Made by a program: the position numbers and the translations under genes
The notes under the pieces: model-generated
Seen by the model: the letters and a program-made list of their open reading frames with translations, nothing else
Databases searched by the model: none
Told to the model about the DNA's origin: nothing
Assembly (NCBI RefSeq): GCF_041914405.1
Contig: NZ_JAYSDK010000015.1
Span: forward strand, 1 to 64,000
Reading direction: 5' to 3'
Length of the DNA stretch: 64,000 nt
Source of the DNA: Zoogloea sp041914405
GTDB taxonomy: Bacteria; Pseudomonadota; Gammaproteobacteria; Burkholderiales; Rhodocyclaceae
Part shown: piece by piece, positions 14,993 to 22,423 of the stretch
How the letters are laid out: the number at the start of each line of letters is the position of its first letter
How positions within the stretch are numbered: the stretch's first letter is position 1

Positions 14993-16351
14993 CTAGCTGG
15001 AATGCTTGTCTACCTTTGCATCTACGACGCCGTCGTGGAATTCGACGTGGATGAGATCCCCCAGAACGAGCCCACTGGCGGAGCGAATAATCTGGCCCGA
15101 GGCATTCCGTGTGATGCTGTAGCCGCGGGACAGGACGCCGCGGGGATCGAGGTGGGCCAGGTGCTGGCCCAGGGTGTTGAGTTGCGTCCGGCGATCGGCG
15201 AACAACTTGTGCATGGCCCGCTGCAGTCCTTGCTCCAGCATGCTCAGCCTCTGTTGCCGGCTGGGCAGATCGGGCCTGCGGGCGGCCAGGCGCAGTTCCA
15301 GCGTGGTGACCCGCGTCCGGTGGGCGGACAGCTGCTGGCTAATGCGGGCCTGCAGGCGTTGCTGCAGATTCTCCAGTTGCAGCCGGCCGGCGTGCAGACG
15401 TTGGCGGGGGTGGATCAGGCGTGCGGCGGCCCGGTCGACGCGCTGGGCTGCGTTCTCGATACGCCGTTCCATGGCTCGTTTGAGGCGATGCGCCAGTTGC
15501 TCCAATCCTTCCCGTGCTTCCACGTAGCCGGCGCTGACAAGTTCGGCCGCTGCGGTTGGCGTGGCGGCGCGCAAGTCGGCGGCGAAATCGGCGATGCTCA
15601 CGTCGGTCTCGTGGCCAACACCGACCACCACCGGCAGGGGGCAGGCGCGAATGGCGCGGGCGACGCTCTCGTCGTTGAAGGCGGCGAGGTCTTCCAGGCT
15701 GCCGCCGCCACGTACCAGCAGCAGTACGTCGTTGCCGTCCAGCTCGGCGCGGAGGCCGGCCTGCCTGATCGCCGCAGCGATCTGGGTGGGAGCGTCGGCG
15801 CCCTGGACCAGACTCGGATACAGGCTGACTGGCACGTGCGCTGCCCGGCGTGCTAGCGCGGCAGTCACATCGCGCCAGGCGGCGGCCTGGGGCGAGGTGA
15901 TGACCGCGAGCCCCCGTGGAAAGCGCGGCAGCGGCCGCTTGCTGGCCGGATCGAACAGGCCCTCCGCTTCAAGTCGCGCCTTCAGGCGCAGGAAGGCCTC
16001 GTAAAGATTGCCGACGCCCGCCTGACGGACAGACTCGACGTTCAGCTGGTAGTCCCCGCGGGCTTCGAACAGGGTCACCAGCGCGCGGACTTCGACGCGC
16101 ATGCCGTGCTCCAGGCGAAAGCCGAGCAACTGGGCCCGGTTGCGCCATATGGTGCAACGCACCTGCGCCTGATCGTCCTTGAGCGTGAAGTAGACATGCC
16201 CCGAAGCGGCGCGGGTCAGGGTCGACACCTCGCCGGCGATCCACAGCAGAGGGAAGCTGCCCTCGAGTGCTTCGCGGGCCGCGCGGTTCAACCAAGACAC
16301 GGAAACGACTTCGCCGGAGTTGACTTTGGTACTGATTTGCGGGGTGTTCAT
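14993..16351 (-). CDS. xseA: Exodeoxyribonuclease VII large subunit
   Basis: The catalytic subunit of ExoVII degrades single-stranded DNA in both directions. The 452-residue protein has an N-terminal OB fold (LWIAGEVSTLTRAASGHVYFTLKDD, AQVRCTIWR). The catalytic domain follows (RFPRGLAVITSPQAAAWRDV, LLLVRGGGSLEDLAAFNDE, VGVGHETDVSIADFAADLRAATPTAAAE), then a long helical C-terminal region. ATG 16351 begins MNTPQISTK; an in-frame ATG at 16378 would add nine residues and cannot be excluded. xseB is not adjacent. Confidence 0.95.
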   Translation of the reverse strand: MNTPQISTKVNSGEVVSVSWLNRAAREALEGSFPLLWIAGEVSTLTRAASGHVYFTLKDDQAQVRCTIWRNRAQLLGFRLEHGMRVEVRALVTLFEARGDYQLNVESVRQAGVGNLYEAFLRLKARLEAEGLFDPASKRPLPRFPRGLAVITSPQAAAWRDVTAALARRAAHVPVSLYPSLVQGADAPTQIAAAIRQAGLRAELDGNDVLLLVRGGGSLEDLAAFNDESVARAIRACPLPVVVGVGHETDVSIADFAADLRAATPTAAAELVSAGYVEAREGLEQLAHRLKRAMERRIENAAQRVDRAAARLIHPRQRLHAGRLQLENLQQRLQARISQQLSAHRTRVTTLELRLAARRPDLPSRQQRLSMLEQGLQRAMHKLFADRRTQLNTLGQHLAHLDPRGVLSRGYSITRNASGQIIRSASGLVLGDLIHVEFHDGVVDAKVDKHSS

Positions 16352-16649
16352 GGACTTGAATTCTACCGGAATCCACATCTCGCCCAGGGTGGGGGCAAAA
16401 AATCCAGCCCAGGCTCTTGACTTGCCAAAAAACTTATAAGTTATTGATTTAAAACAAAAGTGTATATCGCCTCATTTTTGACCCGACCACTAAAAAGCCT
16501 TACGAACTACGGGTTTAGCGTCCTCCCTTGGCATCAATCCACAAAGTTATCCACAGAATTTGTGGATTGTCTGACACGTTCCATGTGTTGCTCTGCAACC
16601 TAGGGCAGGTTAGAGTCATGGGCTTCGTCCGATTCTCAGGAGCGCTCGC
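16352..16649. other. Intergenic region between xseA and exbB with a DnaA-box-like cluster
   Basis: This 298-bp region is more AT-rich than its surroundings and holds no gene. It contains the perfect 12-bp palindrome AACTTATAAGTT (16431-16442). It also contains TTATCCACA (16547-16555), an exact DnaA box, framed by inverted CAATCCACA sequences (AATCCACAAA 16536-16545 and TTTGTGGATT 16559-16568). It must contain the divergent xseA and exbB promoters. Confidence 0.5.
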
Positions 16650-17255
16650 GTGTTCGCCATTCTCCAAGCTGCCGGCTGGCCCATCTGGCCCTTGTTGTTT
16701 GCTTCGATCGTGGCCGTGGCCTTGATCATCGAGCGGCTTATCACGCTGCGTCGCAGCAAAATTCTTCCTGACGGCCTGGTGGACAAGGTCGTTGCCGAAA
16801 TGCGCCAGAGCGGCGTCACTTCCGAGATGCTCAACCGCGTTGCGCTCAGTTCCCCGTTGGGCCGTGTGCTGGCCGCCGGCCTGCGCAACGTGCGCAGCCC
16901 GCGTGAAGTGATGAAGGAGTCAATCGAGGAAACCGGTCGCGCGGTCACTCACGATCTGGAACGTTTCCTGACCACCCTCGGCACCATTGCATCGATCAGC
17001 CCGTTGATGGGGCTGTTCGGCACCGTCGTCGGCATGATCGAGATCTTCGGCTCCCAGGCGCCCGGCGGCTCCAACCCCCAGCAGCTGGCCCACGGTATCT
17101 CCATCGCCTTGTACAACACCGGTTTCGGCCTGGTCATCGCGATTCCGAGCATGATCTTCTGGCGCCATTTCCGCGCCACCGTCGATGGCCTGGTGATCGA
17201 GATGGAGCAGCAGGCGATCCGTCTCGTCGAACTGATCCACGGCGAACGCCGCTGA
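16650..17255 (+). CDS. exbB: MotA/TolQ/ExbB-family proton channel protein
   Basis: The 201-residue inner-membrane protein has three helices: a first near residues 10-28, and two in the conserved C-terminal half (ASISPLMGLFGTVVGMIEIF, then GISIALYNTGFGLVIAIPSMIF). That layout is diagnostic of the ExbB/TolQ family, which uses the proton gradient with ExbD/TolR. The GTG start has AGGAG 7 nt upstream. exbD follows 10 nt later and then lpxK. This exbBD-lpxK arrangement recurs in proteobacteria and may energise an envelope process rather than TonB import; no tonB is nearby. Confidence 0.92.
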   Translation: MFAILQAAGWPIWPLLFASIVAVALIIERLITLRRSKILPDGLVDKVVAEMRQSGVTSEMLNRVALSSPLGRVLAAGLRNVRSPREVMKESIEETGRAVTHDLERFLTTLGTIASISPLMGLFGTVVGMIEIFGSQAPGGSNPQQLAHGISIALYNTGFGLVIAIPSMIFWRHFRATVDGLVIEMEQQAIRLVELIHGERR

Positions 17256-17265
17256 GGCACCGGCC

Positions 17266-17688
17266 ATGAACTTCAGTCGCGGCCGCTCCCGCGAGGAGCC
17301 GGAAATCAACCTGATTCCGATGATCGACGTGTTGCTGGTGATCATCATTTTCCTGATGCTCACCACGACCTATTCGCGATTCGCCGGGCTAGAGATCAAC
17401 CTGCCCACAGCGGATGCCCAGGTCAGCGACGACAAGCCGGTCGAGATCAACGTGGCTGTCACCGCCGGTGGCGAGGTGGTCATCAACAAGCGCCCGGTCA
17501 ACGGCACCGACGTGGCCGCCATTGCCGCAGCGTTGCGCGCCGTGGCGCCTGCCAACGCCAAGGATCCGGTGGTCATCATCAATGCGGATGCAAAGGCTGT
17601 CCATCAGCGTGTTATCGATGTGATGCAGGCGGCGCAACAGGCCGGCCTGATTCACATTTCCTTCGCCACTCAGGCTGCCCAGCGCTGA
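17266..17688 (+). CDS. exbD: ExbD/TolR-family biopolymer transport protein
   Basis: The 140-residue partner of ExbB has a short cytoplasmic N-terminus (EEPEINLIPMIDVLLVIIIFLMLTT) with the membrane Asp in NLIPMIDVLL that couples to proton flow. A periplasmic domain follows, ending in the HQRVIDVMQAAQQAGLIHISFAT segment typical of ExbD. It lies 10 nt after exbB and 14 nt before lpxK, so one operon is likely. Confidence 0.95.
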   Translation: MNFSRGRSREEPEINLIPMIDVLLVIIIFLMLTTTYSRFAGLEINLPTADAQVSDDKPVEINVAVTAGGEVVINKRPVNGTDVAAIAAALRAVAPANAKDPVVIINADAKAVHQRVIDVMQAAQQAGLIHISFATQAAQR

Positions 17689-17702
17689 GTCTGTAGCACT
17701 TC

Positions 17703-18713
17703 ATGCCACGTAGCGCCCCCGGATTCTGGCAGAGCCGAGGGGCGCTCGCATGGAGCCTCCTTCCCCTCTCCCTGTTGTTTGCACTGCTGGCTGGCCTGCG
17801 TCGCCGGCTCTTTGCGTTGGGTCTCCTGAAGTCTGTCCGCTTGCCCGTGCGGGTTGTCGTCGTCGGCAACGTCGCGGTGGGTGGAAGCGGCAAAACACCC
17901 ATCGTGCTGTGGTTGGCGGAGCTCTTGCGCGACCGTGGTTTCAAGCCGGGCATCGTCAGCCGGGGCTACGGCGGGGCGGTTGAAGGTGTTGCTCAGGTGC
18001 CGGCCGACGGCGACCCGGCCCGCTTCGGCGACGAGCCCGTGATGATGGCGTCCCGCTCGGGCTGCCCGGTCTTCGTCGGGCGCGACCGTCCTGCTGCGGG
18101 GCAGGCCTTGCTGGAAGCCCACCCGGACGTGGATGTGCTGATCGCCGACGATGGCCTCCAGCATTATCGGCTGGCGCGGGATCTGGAAGTCGTAGTGGTG
18201 GACGAAGCCACCCTCGGCAACTGCCTGCGCCTGCCGGCGGGGCCGCTGCGGGAAGGCTTGGGCCGCGTTCGCGAAGCGGGATTGGTGCTGGCCCACGGCG
18301 CCCTGTCGGTGCGCTTGTCCGCAAAGATCCGCCCGGTGCCGGTGTTCCAGTTCGGGTTGGCCGGTTCGCTGTTCGAACGGCTCGGGCGGCGTGAAGAACG
18401 TTGCGACGCGGCGGCCTTCCGCGGTCGCCGGATCCATGCGATGGCCGGTATCGGACGACCCGAACGCTTCTTCAGTCAGCTCGAAGGGCTGGGCTTGAGC
18501 ATCCAGCGGCGCCCATTTCCTGATCATCACGCGTTCACCGCGGCCGATCTGGCAATTTCCGATGGCGATGTACTTCTGATGACGGAGAAGGATGCGGTAA
18601 AATGCGCGCCTTTCGCCCCGGCCGACAGCTGGGTGTGGCCGGTCCGTGCGCAGCTTGCGCCGGGCGCGGCGGAACTGATTGTGGAGAAGCTCGATGGACC
18701 CCCGACTGCTTGA
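17703..18713 (+). CDS. lpxK: Tetraacyldisaccharide 4'-kinase
   Basis: LpxK phosphorylates the 4' position of the lipid A precursor at the inner face of the inner membrane. The 336-residue protein has an N-terminal hydrophobic helix (about 14-31) and the P-loop VGGSGKTP (about 59-66). The GIVSRGYGG and IADDGLQHYRLARDLEVVVVDE motifs and the C-terminal LMTEKDAVKC follow. The 3' end overlaps ycaR by 20 nt. Within it, TAAAAT at 18598-18603 resembles a -10 and could drive ycaR-kdsB separately. Confidence 0.96.
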   Translation: MPRSAPGFWQSRGALAWSLLPLSLLFALLAGLRRRLFALGLLKSVRLPVRVVVVGNVAVGGSGKTPIVLWLAELLRDRGFKPGIVSRGYGGAVEGVAQVPADGDPARFGDEPVMMASRSGCPVFVGRDRPAAGQALLEAHPDVDVLIADDGLQHYRLARDLEVVVVDEATLGNCLRLPAGPLREGLGRVREAGLVLAHGALSVRLSAKIRPVPVFQFGLAGSLFERLGRREERCDAAAFRGRRIHAMAGIGRPERFFSQLEGLGLSIQRRPFPDHHAFTAADLAISDGDVLLMTEKDAVKCAPFAPADSWVWPVRAQLAPGAAELIVEKLDGPPTA

Positions 18714-18882
18714 AATCCTGGTGTGCCCGATTACCAAGGGCCCGCTCGACTTCCACAAGGACAAGCAGGAGCTGTGGAGCGTCAGCGCCCGCCTGGCTTA
18801 CCCGATTCGTGACGGCATCCCGGTGATGCTGGAGGAAGAAGCCCGGCCGCTGACTGACGAAGAAATCGCCCAGTCCCGCTGA
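18694..18882 (+). CDS. ycaR: Trm112/YcaR-family small protein
   Basis: The 62-residue protein starts MDPRLLEILVCPITKGPL and contains LAYPIRDGIPVMLEEEARPL, the signature of the Trm112p-like YcaR family usually found between lpxK and kdsB. Eukaryotic Trm112 activates methyltransferases; the bacterial role is unclear. Only one of the family's cysteines (LVCP) is visible, so zinc binding is doubtful. It starts inside the lpxK end and stops 1 nt before kdsB. Confidence 0.9.
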   Translation: MDPRLLEILVCPITKGPLDFHKDKQELWSVSARLAYPIRDGIPVMLEEEARPLTDEEIAQSR

Positions 18883-18883
18883 C

Positions 18884-19657
18884 ATGGGTTTCCGTATCGT
18901 CATTCCGGCCCGCTATGCGAGCAGCCGCTTGCCTGGCAAGCCACTGCTCGACATTGCCGGCAAGCCGATGGTCCTGCGCGTTCTCGATCGGGCTCTGCAA
19001 GCTGGCGCCGACGAGGTATGGGTGGCCACCGATCACGAGGGTATCGCTGCGGTGGTCGAGCAGGCAGGTGGCAAGGTCGTCATCACCGATGCCGGGCATC
19101 CGTCGGGCACCGATCGACTGGCGGAAGTGGCAACGCAGCTGGGTTGGGGCGACGACGATATCGTCGTCAATGTGCAGGGTGACGAGCCGCTGATTCCGGC
19201 AGGGCTGATCGGTCGCGCGGCTGAGTGCCTGGCCAGTGACGCCGAAGCGGCTATCGCCACTGCCTGCCATCCCCTGGGTTCAGCGGAAGAATTCTTCAAT
19301 CCGAACGTGGTGAAGGTCGTGCTCGATGCCCGGAGCCGAGCGCTGTATTTTTCCCGGGCGCCGATTCCGTGGGCGCGGGACGCATTTGCGGAAGAGCGTG
19401 GCGTGCTGCCGGTCGGCCTGCCAGCCTATCGCCACATCGGTCTGTATGCCTACCGGGCCGGTTTCCTTAAGCGTTATTCCAGCTTGGCGCCGTCGCCGCT
19501 GGAGCAATGGGAAGCGCTCGAACAGTTGCGGGCGATGGCCCACGGTTTCCCCATCCGGGTCATGGTGCTGGACCAGGCTCCGCCCGCCGGAGTGGATACC
19601 GCTGAAGATCTTGAACGTGTCCGCCAGGCGTTTGACCTTGCGGAAGTTTCGCGATAG
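18884..19657 (+). CDS. kdsB: 3-deoxy-manno-octulosonate cytidylyltransferase
   Basis: KdsB makes CMP-Kdo, the activated sugar that joins the lipopolysaccharide core to lipid A. The 257-residue protein has the nucleotidyltransferase start FRIVIPARYASSRLPGKPL, the VWVATDHEG and GTDRLAEV blocks, and VNVQGDEPLIP. The neighbours lpxK and ycaR place it in the lipid A/core supply operon. Confidence 0.96.
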   Translation: MGFRIVIPARYASSRLPGKPLLDIAGKPMVLRVLDRALQAGADEVWVATDHEGIAAVVEQAGGKVVITDAGHPSGTDRLAEVATQLGWGDDDIVVNVQGDEPLIPAGLIGRAAECLASDAEAAIATACHPLGSAEEFFNPNVVKVVLDARSRALYFSRAPIPWARDAFAEERGVLPVGLPAYRHIGLYAYRAGFLKRYSSLAPSPLEQWEALEQLRAMAHGFPIRVMVLDQAPPAGVDTAEDLERVRQAFDLAEVSR

Positions 19658-19704
19658 TTTCGCAATCCCATGTCGTATCGACAATAACCAGAGGAGGGAA
19701 AGAC

Positions 19705-20358
19705 ATGCGTTTGATTCTGTTGGGACCGCCGGGCGCCGGCAAGGGCACCCAAGCCAATTACATTAAGGAAAAGTTCGGCATTCCGCAGATTTCCACCGGC
19801 GACATGCTGCGTGCGGCCGTCAAGGCCGGCACCCCGCTGGGTATCGAGGCCAAGAAGGTCATGGATGCTGGCGGCCTCGTGTCCGACGACATCATCATCG
19901 GTCTGGTTAAGGACCGCCTGAAGGAAGCAGACTGCCAGTCCGGCTACATGTTCGACGGCTTCCCCCGTACCATTCCGCAGGCCGAAGCCATGAAGGCTGC
20001 CGGCGTGCCCATCGATTTCGTGCTCGAGATCGACGTGCCCGATGAAGAGATCATCGGCCGCATGTCTGGTCGTCGCGTGCACGTGGCTTCCGGCCGCACC
20101 TATCACGTCAAGTTCAATCCGCCCAAGGTGGAAGGCAAAGACGACGAGACCGGCGAGCCGCTGATCCAGCGCGACGACGACAAGGAAGAAACTGTCAAGA
20201 AGCGTCTGGACGTGTACCACGCCCAGACCAAGCCGCTGGTCGCCTATTATTCCGATTGGGCGGCCAAGGGTGACGCGAACGCGCCCCAGTATCGCAAGAT
20301 CGGCGGCCTCGGCAAGGTCGAGGAAATCCGCGAGCGTGCCTTCGAAGCGCTGAAGTAA
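19705..20358 (+). CDS. adk: Adenylate kinase
   Basis: Adk converts AMP and ATP to two ADP in the cytoplasm. The 217-residue, long-LID form has P-loop GPPGAGKGTQ (7-16) and the AMP-site region ISTGDMLRAAV. DGFPRTIPQAEAM and a LID domain without zinc cysteines (HVASGRTYHVKFNPPK) follow. GAGGAGGG lies 8 nt before the ATG. A terminator follows, ending the exbB-adk run. Confidence 0.97.
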   Translation: MRLILLGPPGAGKGTQANYIKEKFGIPQISTGDMLRAAVKAGTPLGIEAKKVMDAGGLVSDDIIIGLVKDRLKEADCQSGYMFDGFPRTIPQAEAMKAAGVPIDFVLEIDVPDEEIIGRMSGRRVHVASGRTYHVKFNPPKVEGKDDETGEPLIQRDDDKEETVKKRLDVYHAQTKPLVAYYSDWAAKGDANAPQYRKIGGLGKVEEIRERAFEALK

Positions 20359-20377
20359 GCGCCCAGTTCGCACTCGC

Positions 20378-20411
20378 AAAGGGCCGGCTTCATGCCGGCC
20401 TTTGTTTTTTC
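20378..20411 (+). terminator. Rho-independent terminator after adk
   Basis: The stem GGCCGGC / GCCGGCC with loop TTCAT is flanked by AAAG and CTTT pairing and followed by TTTGTTTTTT. It separates adk from the phosphofructokinase gene. Confidence 0.85.
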
Positions 20412-20441
20412 AGTGGCGCAATCTGCGGCAAGAGGATCCGG

Positions 20442-21698
20442 ATGGCGAAGAATCTGCTTTATGCGCAGTCGGGCGGCGTGACTGCAGTCATCAATGCGTC
20501 GGCGGCCGGCGTGATTACCACTGCACGCCAGGCCGGCAAGGCGGTCGGGCGTGTATTGGCGGCGCGCAACGGCATCCTGGGTGTGTTGCGGGAGACCCTG
20601 CTGGACACGGCGGTCCTGTCGGACGCAGAGTTGGCCCGCTTGCGCGCAACGCCGGGCGGTGCCTTCGGTTCGTGCCGCTTCGACCTGGATGCGCTGGAGC
20701 GCAATCCGGCCCAGTACGACCGCCTGTTCGACGTGCTCGCCGCCCATGATGTCGCTTTCTTTCTTTACAACGGTGGTAACGGCTCGATGGAGACCTGCCG
20801 CCAGATCCAGGTCGCGGCAGACCTGCGCGGCTATCCCTTGACCGTGGTCGGGGTGCCGAAGACCGTCGATAACGACATTGTGCTGACCGACTGCTGTCCG
20901 GGTTACGGCTCGGCGGCCAAGTATCTGGCCACTTCGATCCGGGAGGTCGGCCTCGATCTGGCGGCGATGACGACCGGCGGCGGGCGGGCCTTCGTGCTGG
21001 AGGTCATGGGGCGCAACGCCGGTTGGCTGGCCGCCGCCTGCGCGCTGGCAGCGGAGGAAGAGGACGCTGCACCGCATCTGATCCTGCTCCCCGAGGTGCC
21101 GTTCGATGAAGCAGCCTTCCTCGCCCGTGTGAAGGAGGTCGTCGAGCGCATCGGTGCCTGCGCGATCGTCGTGGCAGAAGGCATTCGTGGCCCTGACGGG
21201 CAGATCCTAGCCATGCTCGACCGCAACCAGAAGGGCTACGTCCAGTTGGGCGGGGCCGGGGAGGTGGTGGCGGAGCGTATCCACTCCTGTCTCGGCTACA
21301 AGGTGCATTACGCGCTGGCTGATTACCTGCAGCGTTCGGCTCGGCACCTGGCATCCCGCACGGATACGGCCCAGGCATTTGCTGTCGGCAAAGCAGCGGT
21401 GCGGCGGGCGCTGGCTGGAGAGCACGGCGTTGTCGGCATCGAGCGCGTGTCTGACCAGCCCTATCGCTGGCGCACTAACCTGCAGCCCTTCGAGCGGGTG
21501 GCCAATCTGGAGCGGACGTTACCGCCGGAGTTCATCGCTGCCGACGGCTTTGGCGTGACCGAGGCGTTCAAGACCTGGTGCCGCCCGCTGATTGCCGGTG
21601 AGGACTGGCCGTCATTCCGGAACGGCTTGCCCGATTACCTGCATTTGCACTTGAACCTGCCGGTGATGGCGGCGCGCCTGCCTTCTTACGAGGTTTGA
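20442..21698 (+). CDS. 6-phosphofructokinase (ATP or pyrophosphate donor uncertain)
   Basis: The 418-residue enzyme phosphorylates fructose 6-phosphate. Family blocks are YAQSGGVTAVINASA, YNGGNGSMETC (109-119), GVPKTVDND (137-145), TTGGGRAFVLEVMGRNAGWLAA and VVAEGIRG. Lys140 corresponds to E. coli Gly124, where Lys marks pyrophosphate-type enzymes. Gly114 corresponds to position 104, where Gly marks ATP users and Asp pyrophosphate users. Trypanosome ATP-dependent enzymes combine Gly and Lys in the same way. Asn113 replaces the usual Asp103. The overall length and motifs fit the pyrophosphate-derived clade. Confidence 0.9.
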   Translation: MAKNLLYAQSGGVTAVINASAAGVITTARQAGKAVGRVLAARNGILGVLRETLLDTAVLSDAELARLRATPGGAFGSCRFDLDALERNPAQYDRLFDVLAAHDVAFFLYNGGNGSMETCRQIQVAADLRGYPLTVVGVPKTVDNDIVLTDCCPGYGSAAKYLATSIREVGLDLAAMTTGGGRAFVLEVMGRNAGWLAAACALAAEEEDAAPHLILLPEVPFDEAAFLARVKEVVERIGACAIVVAEGIRGPDGQILAMLDRNQKGYVQLGGAGEVVAERIHSCLGYKVHYALADYLQRSARHLASRTDTAQAFAVGKAAVRRALAGEHGVVGIERVSDQPYRWRTNLQPFERVANLERTLPPEFIAADGFGVTEAFKTWCRPLIAGEDWPSFRNGLPDYLHLHLNLPVMAARLPSYEV

Positions 21699-21744
21699 TC
21701 CGGCGCTGTGGCCGTCTTCCTGGCGGACGGCCCCGCGCGACGGT

Positions 21745-22374
21745 TCAGGCTGGGACTGCCGGGTTGAGGCTGTACGTGCCGGTCAGGCTGGCCTGGGCGA
21801 GGATGTGCCCGGTCATGGCATCGCGCACCTGCTGTCCCGTGAAGATGCCTTCGAGGGGCAGGCGGGGAATGTCCAGCGCGTATACCGTAAAGACGTAGCG
21901 GTGCCGGATGGAGTCGTTCCACGGCGGGCAGGGGCCGTCGTAGCCGAAGTAGTTGCCCTTCATCTGTTCGTCGCCAGCGAACCATCCGGTGTAATCGTTC
22001 AGGCCGTGCCGGCTGCCGTCGGGCAGGTCCGGGCCAGGCTTGCCGTTGGCGGTGACCGCGCTGGAGTGCGCACCCTCCGCAATGCTGGTGACGGAGGCCG
22101 GCAGGTCGATGAGCGCCCAGTGGAAAAAGTCCACGCGGGGTAGGTCGGCGGGCACAGAGCGCCCTTCCTGGTTGACGTCGTCGCCGCGGCTCGGAACGTC
22201 CGGGTCGTGGCAGATCAGCACGAAGGAGCGAGTTCCTGTAGGCGTGTCGTTCCAAGCGAGATGTGGGTTGCGGTTACTGCTGAGGCTCACATGCCCTTCT
22301 GCGGCGGGCACGCAGAAGGCGAACTGGCCAGGAATTACGCTGCCGTCGGCAAAGCTGTCGCTGTGTATCTTCAT
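21745..22374 (-). CDS. YbhB/YbcL-type PEBP family protein
   Basis: This 209-residue bacterial relative of the phosphatidylethanolamine-binding/Raf-kinase-inhibitor family has the ligand-pocket motifs SFVLICHDPDVP and VDFFHWALIDLP, and GYDGPCPPWNDSIRHRYVFTVYALD. The cellular role is unknown; small-ligand or kinase binding has been suggested for the family. GGGAGA sits 8 nt before ATG 22374, excluding a longer start. It lies 49 nt downstream of murJ on the same strand. Confidence 0.9.
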   Translation of the reverse strand: MKIHSDSFADGSVIPGQFAFCVPAAEGHVSLSSNRNPHLAWNDTPTGTRSFVLICHDPDVPSRGDDVNQEGRSVPADLPRVDFFHWALIDLPASVTSIAEGAHSSAVTANGKPGPDLPDGSRHGLNDYTGWFAGDEQMKGNYFGYDGPCPPWNDSIRHRYVFTVYALDIPRLPLEGIFTGQQVRDAMTGHILAQASLTGTYSLNPAVPA

Positions 22375-22423
22375 GTTGGTTCGTCTCCCTGAGTGGTTTG
22401 GCTGATTGTAGCCAAGATCATAC

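Noticed and set aside
16352..16649. Chromosomal origin of replication
   Set aside because: There is an exact DnaA box, but only three box-like sequences and no dnaA, dnaN, gyrB, rpmH or parAB nearby. Reported only as a regulatory candidate.
21709..21732. GGCCGTC / GACGGCC hairpin after the phosphofructokinase gene
   Set aside because: It is a possible transcript end but has no T tract in either direction, so it was not called a terminator.
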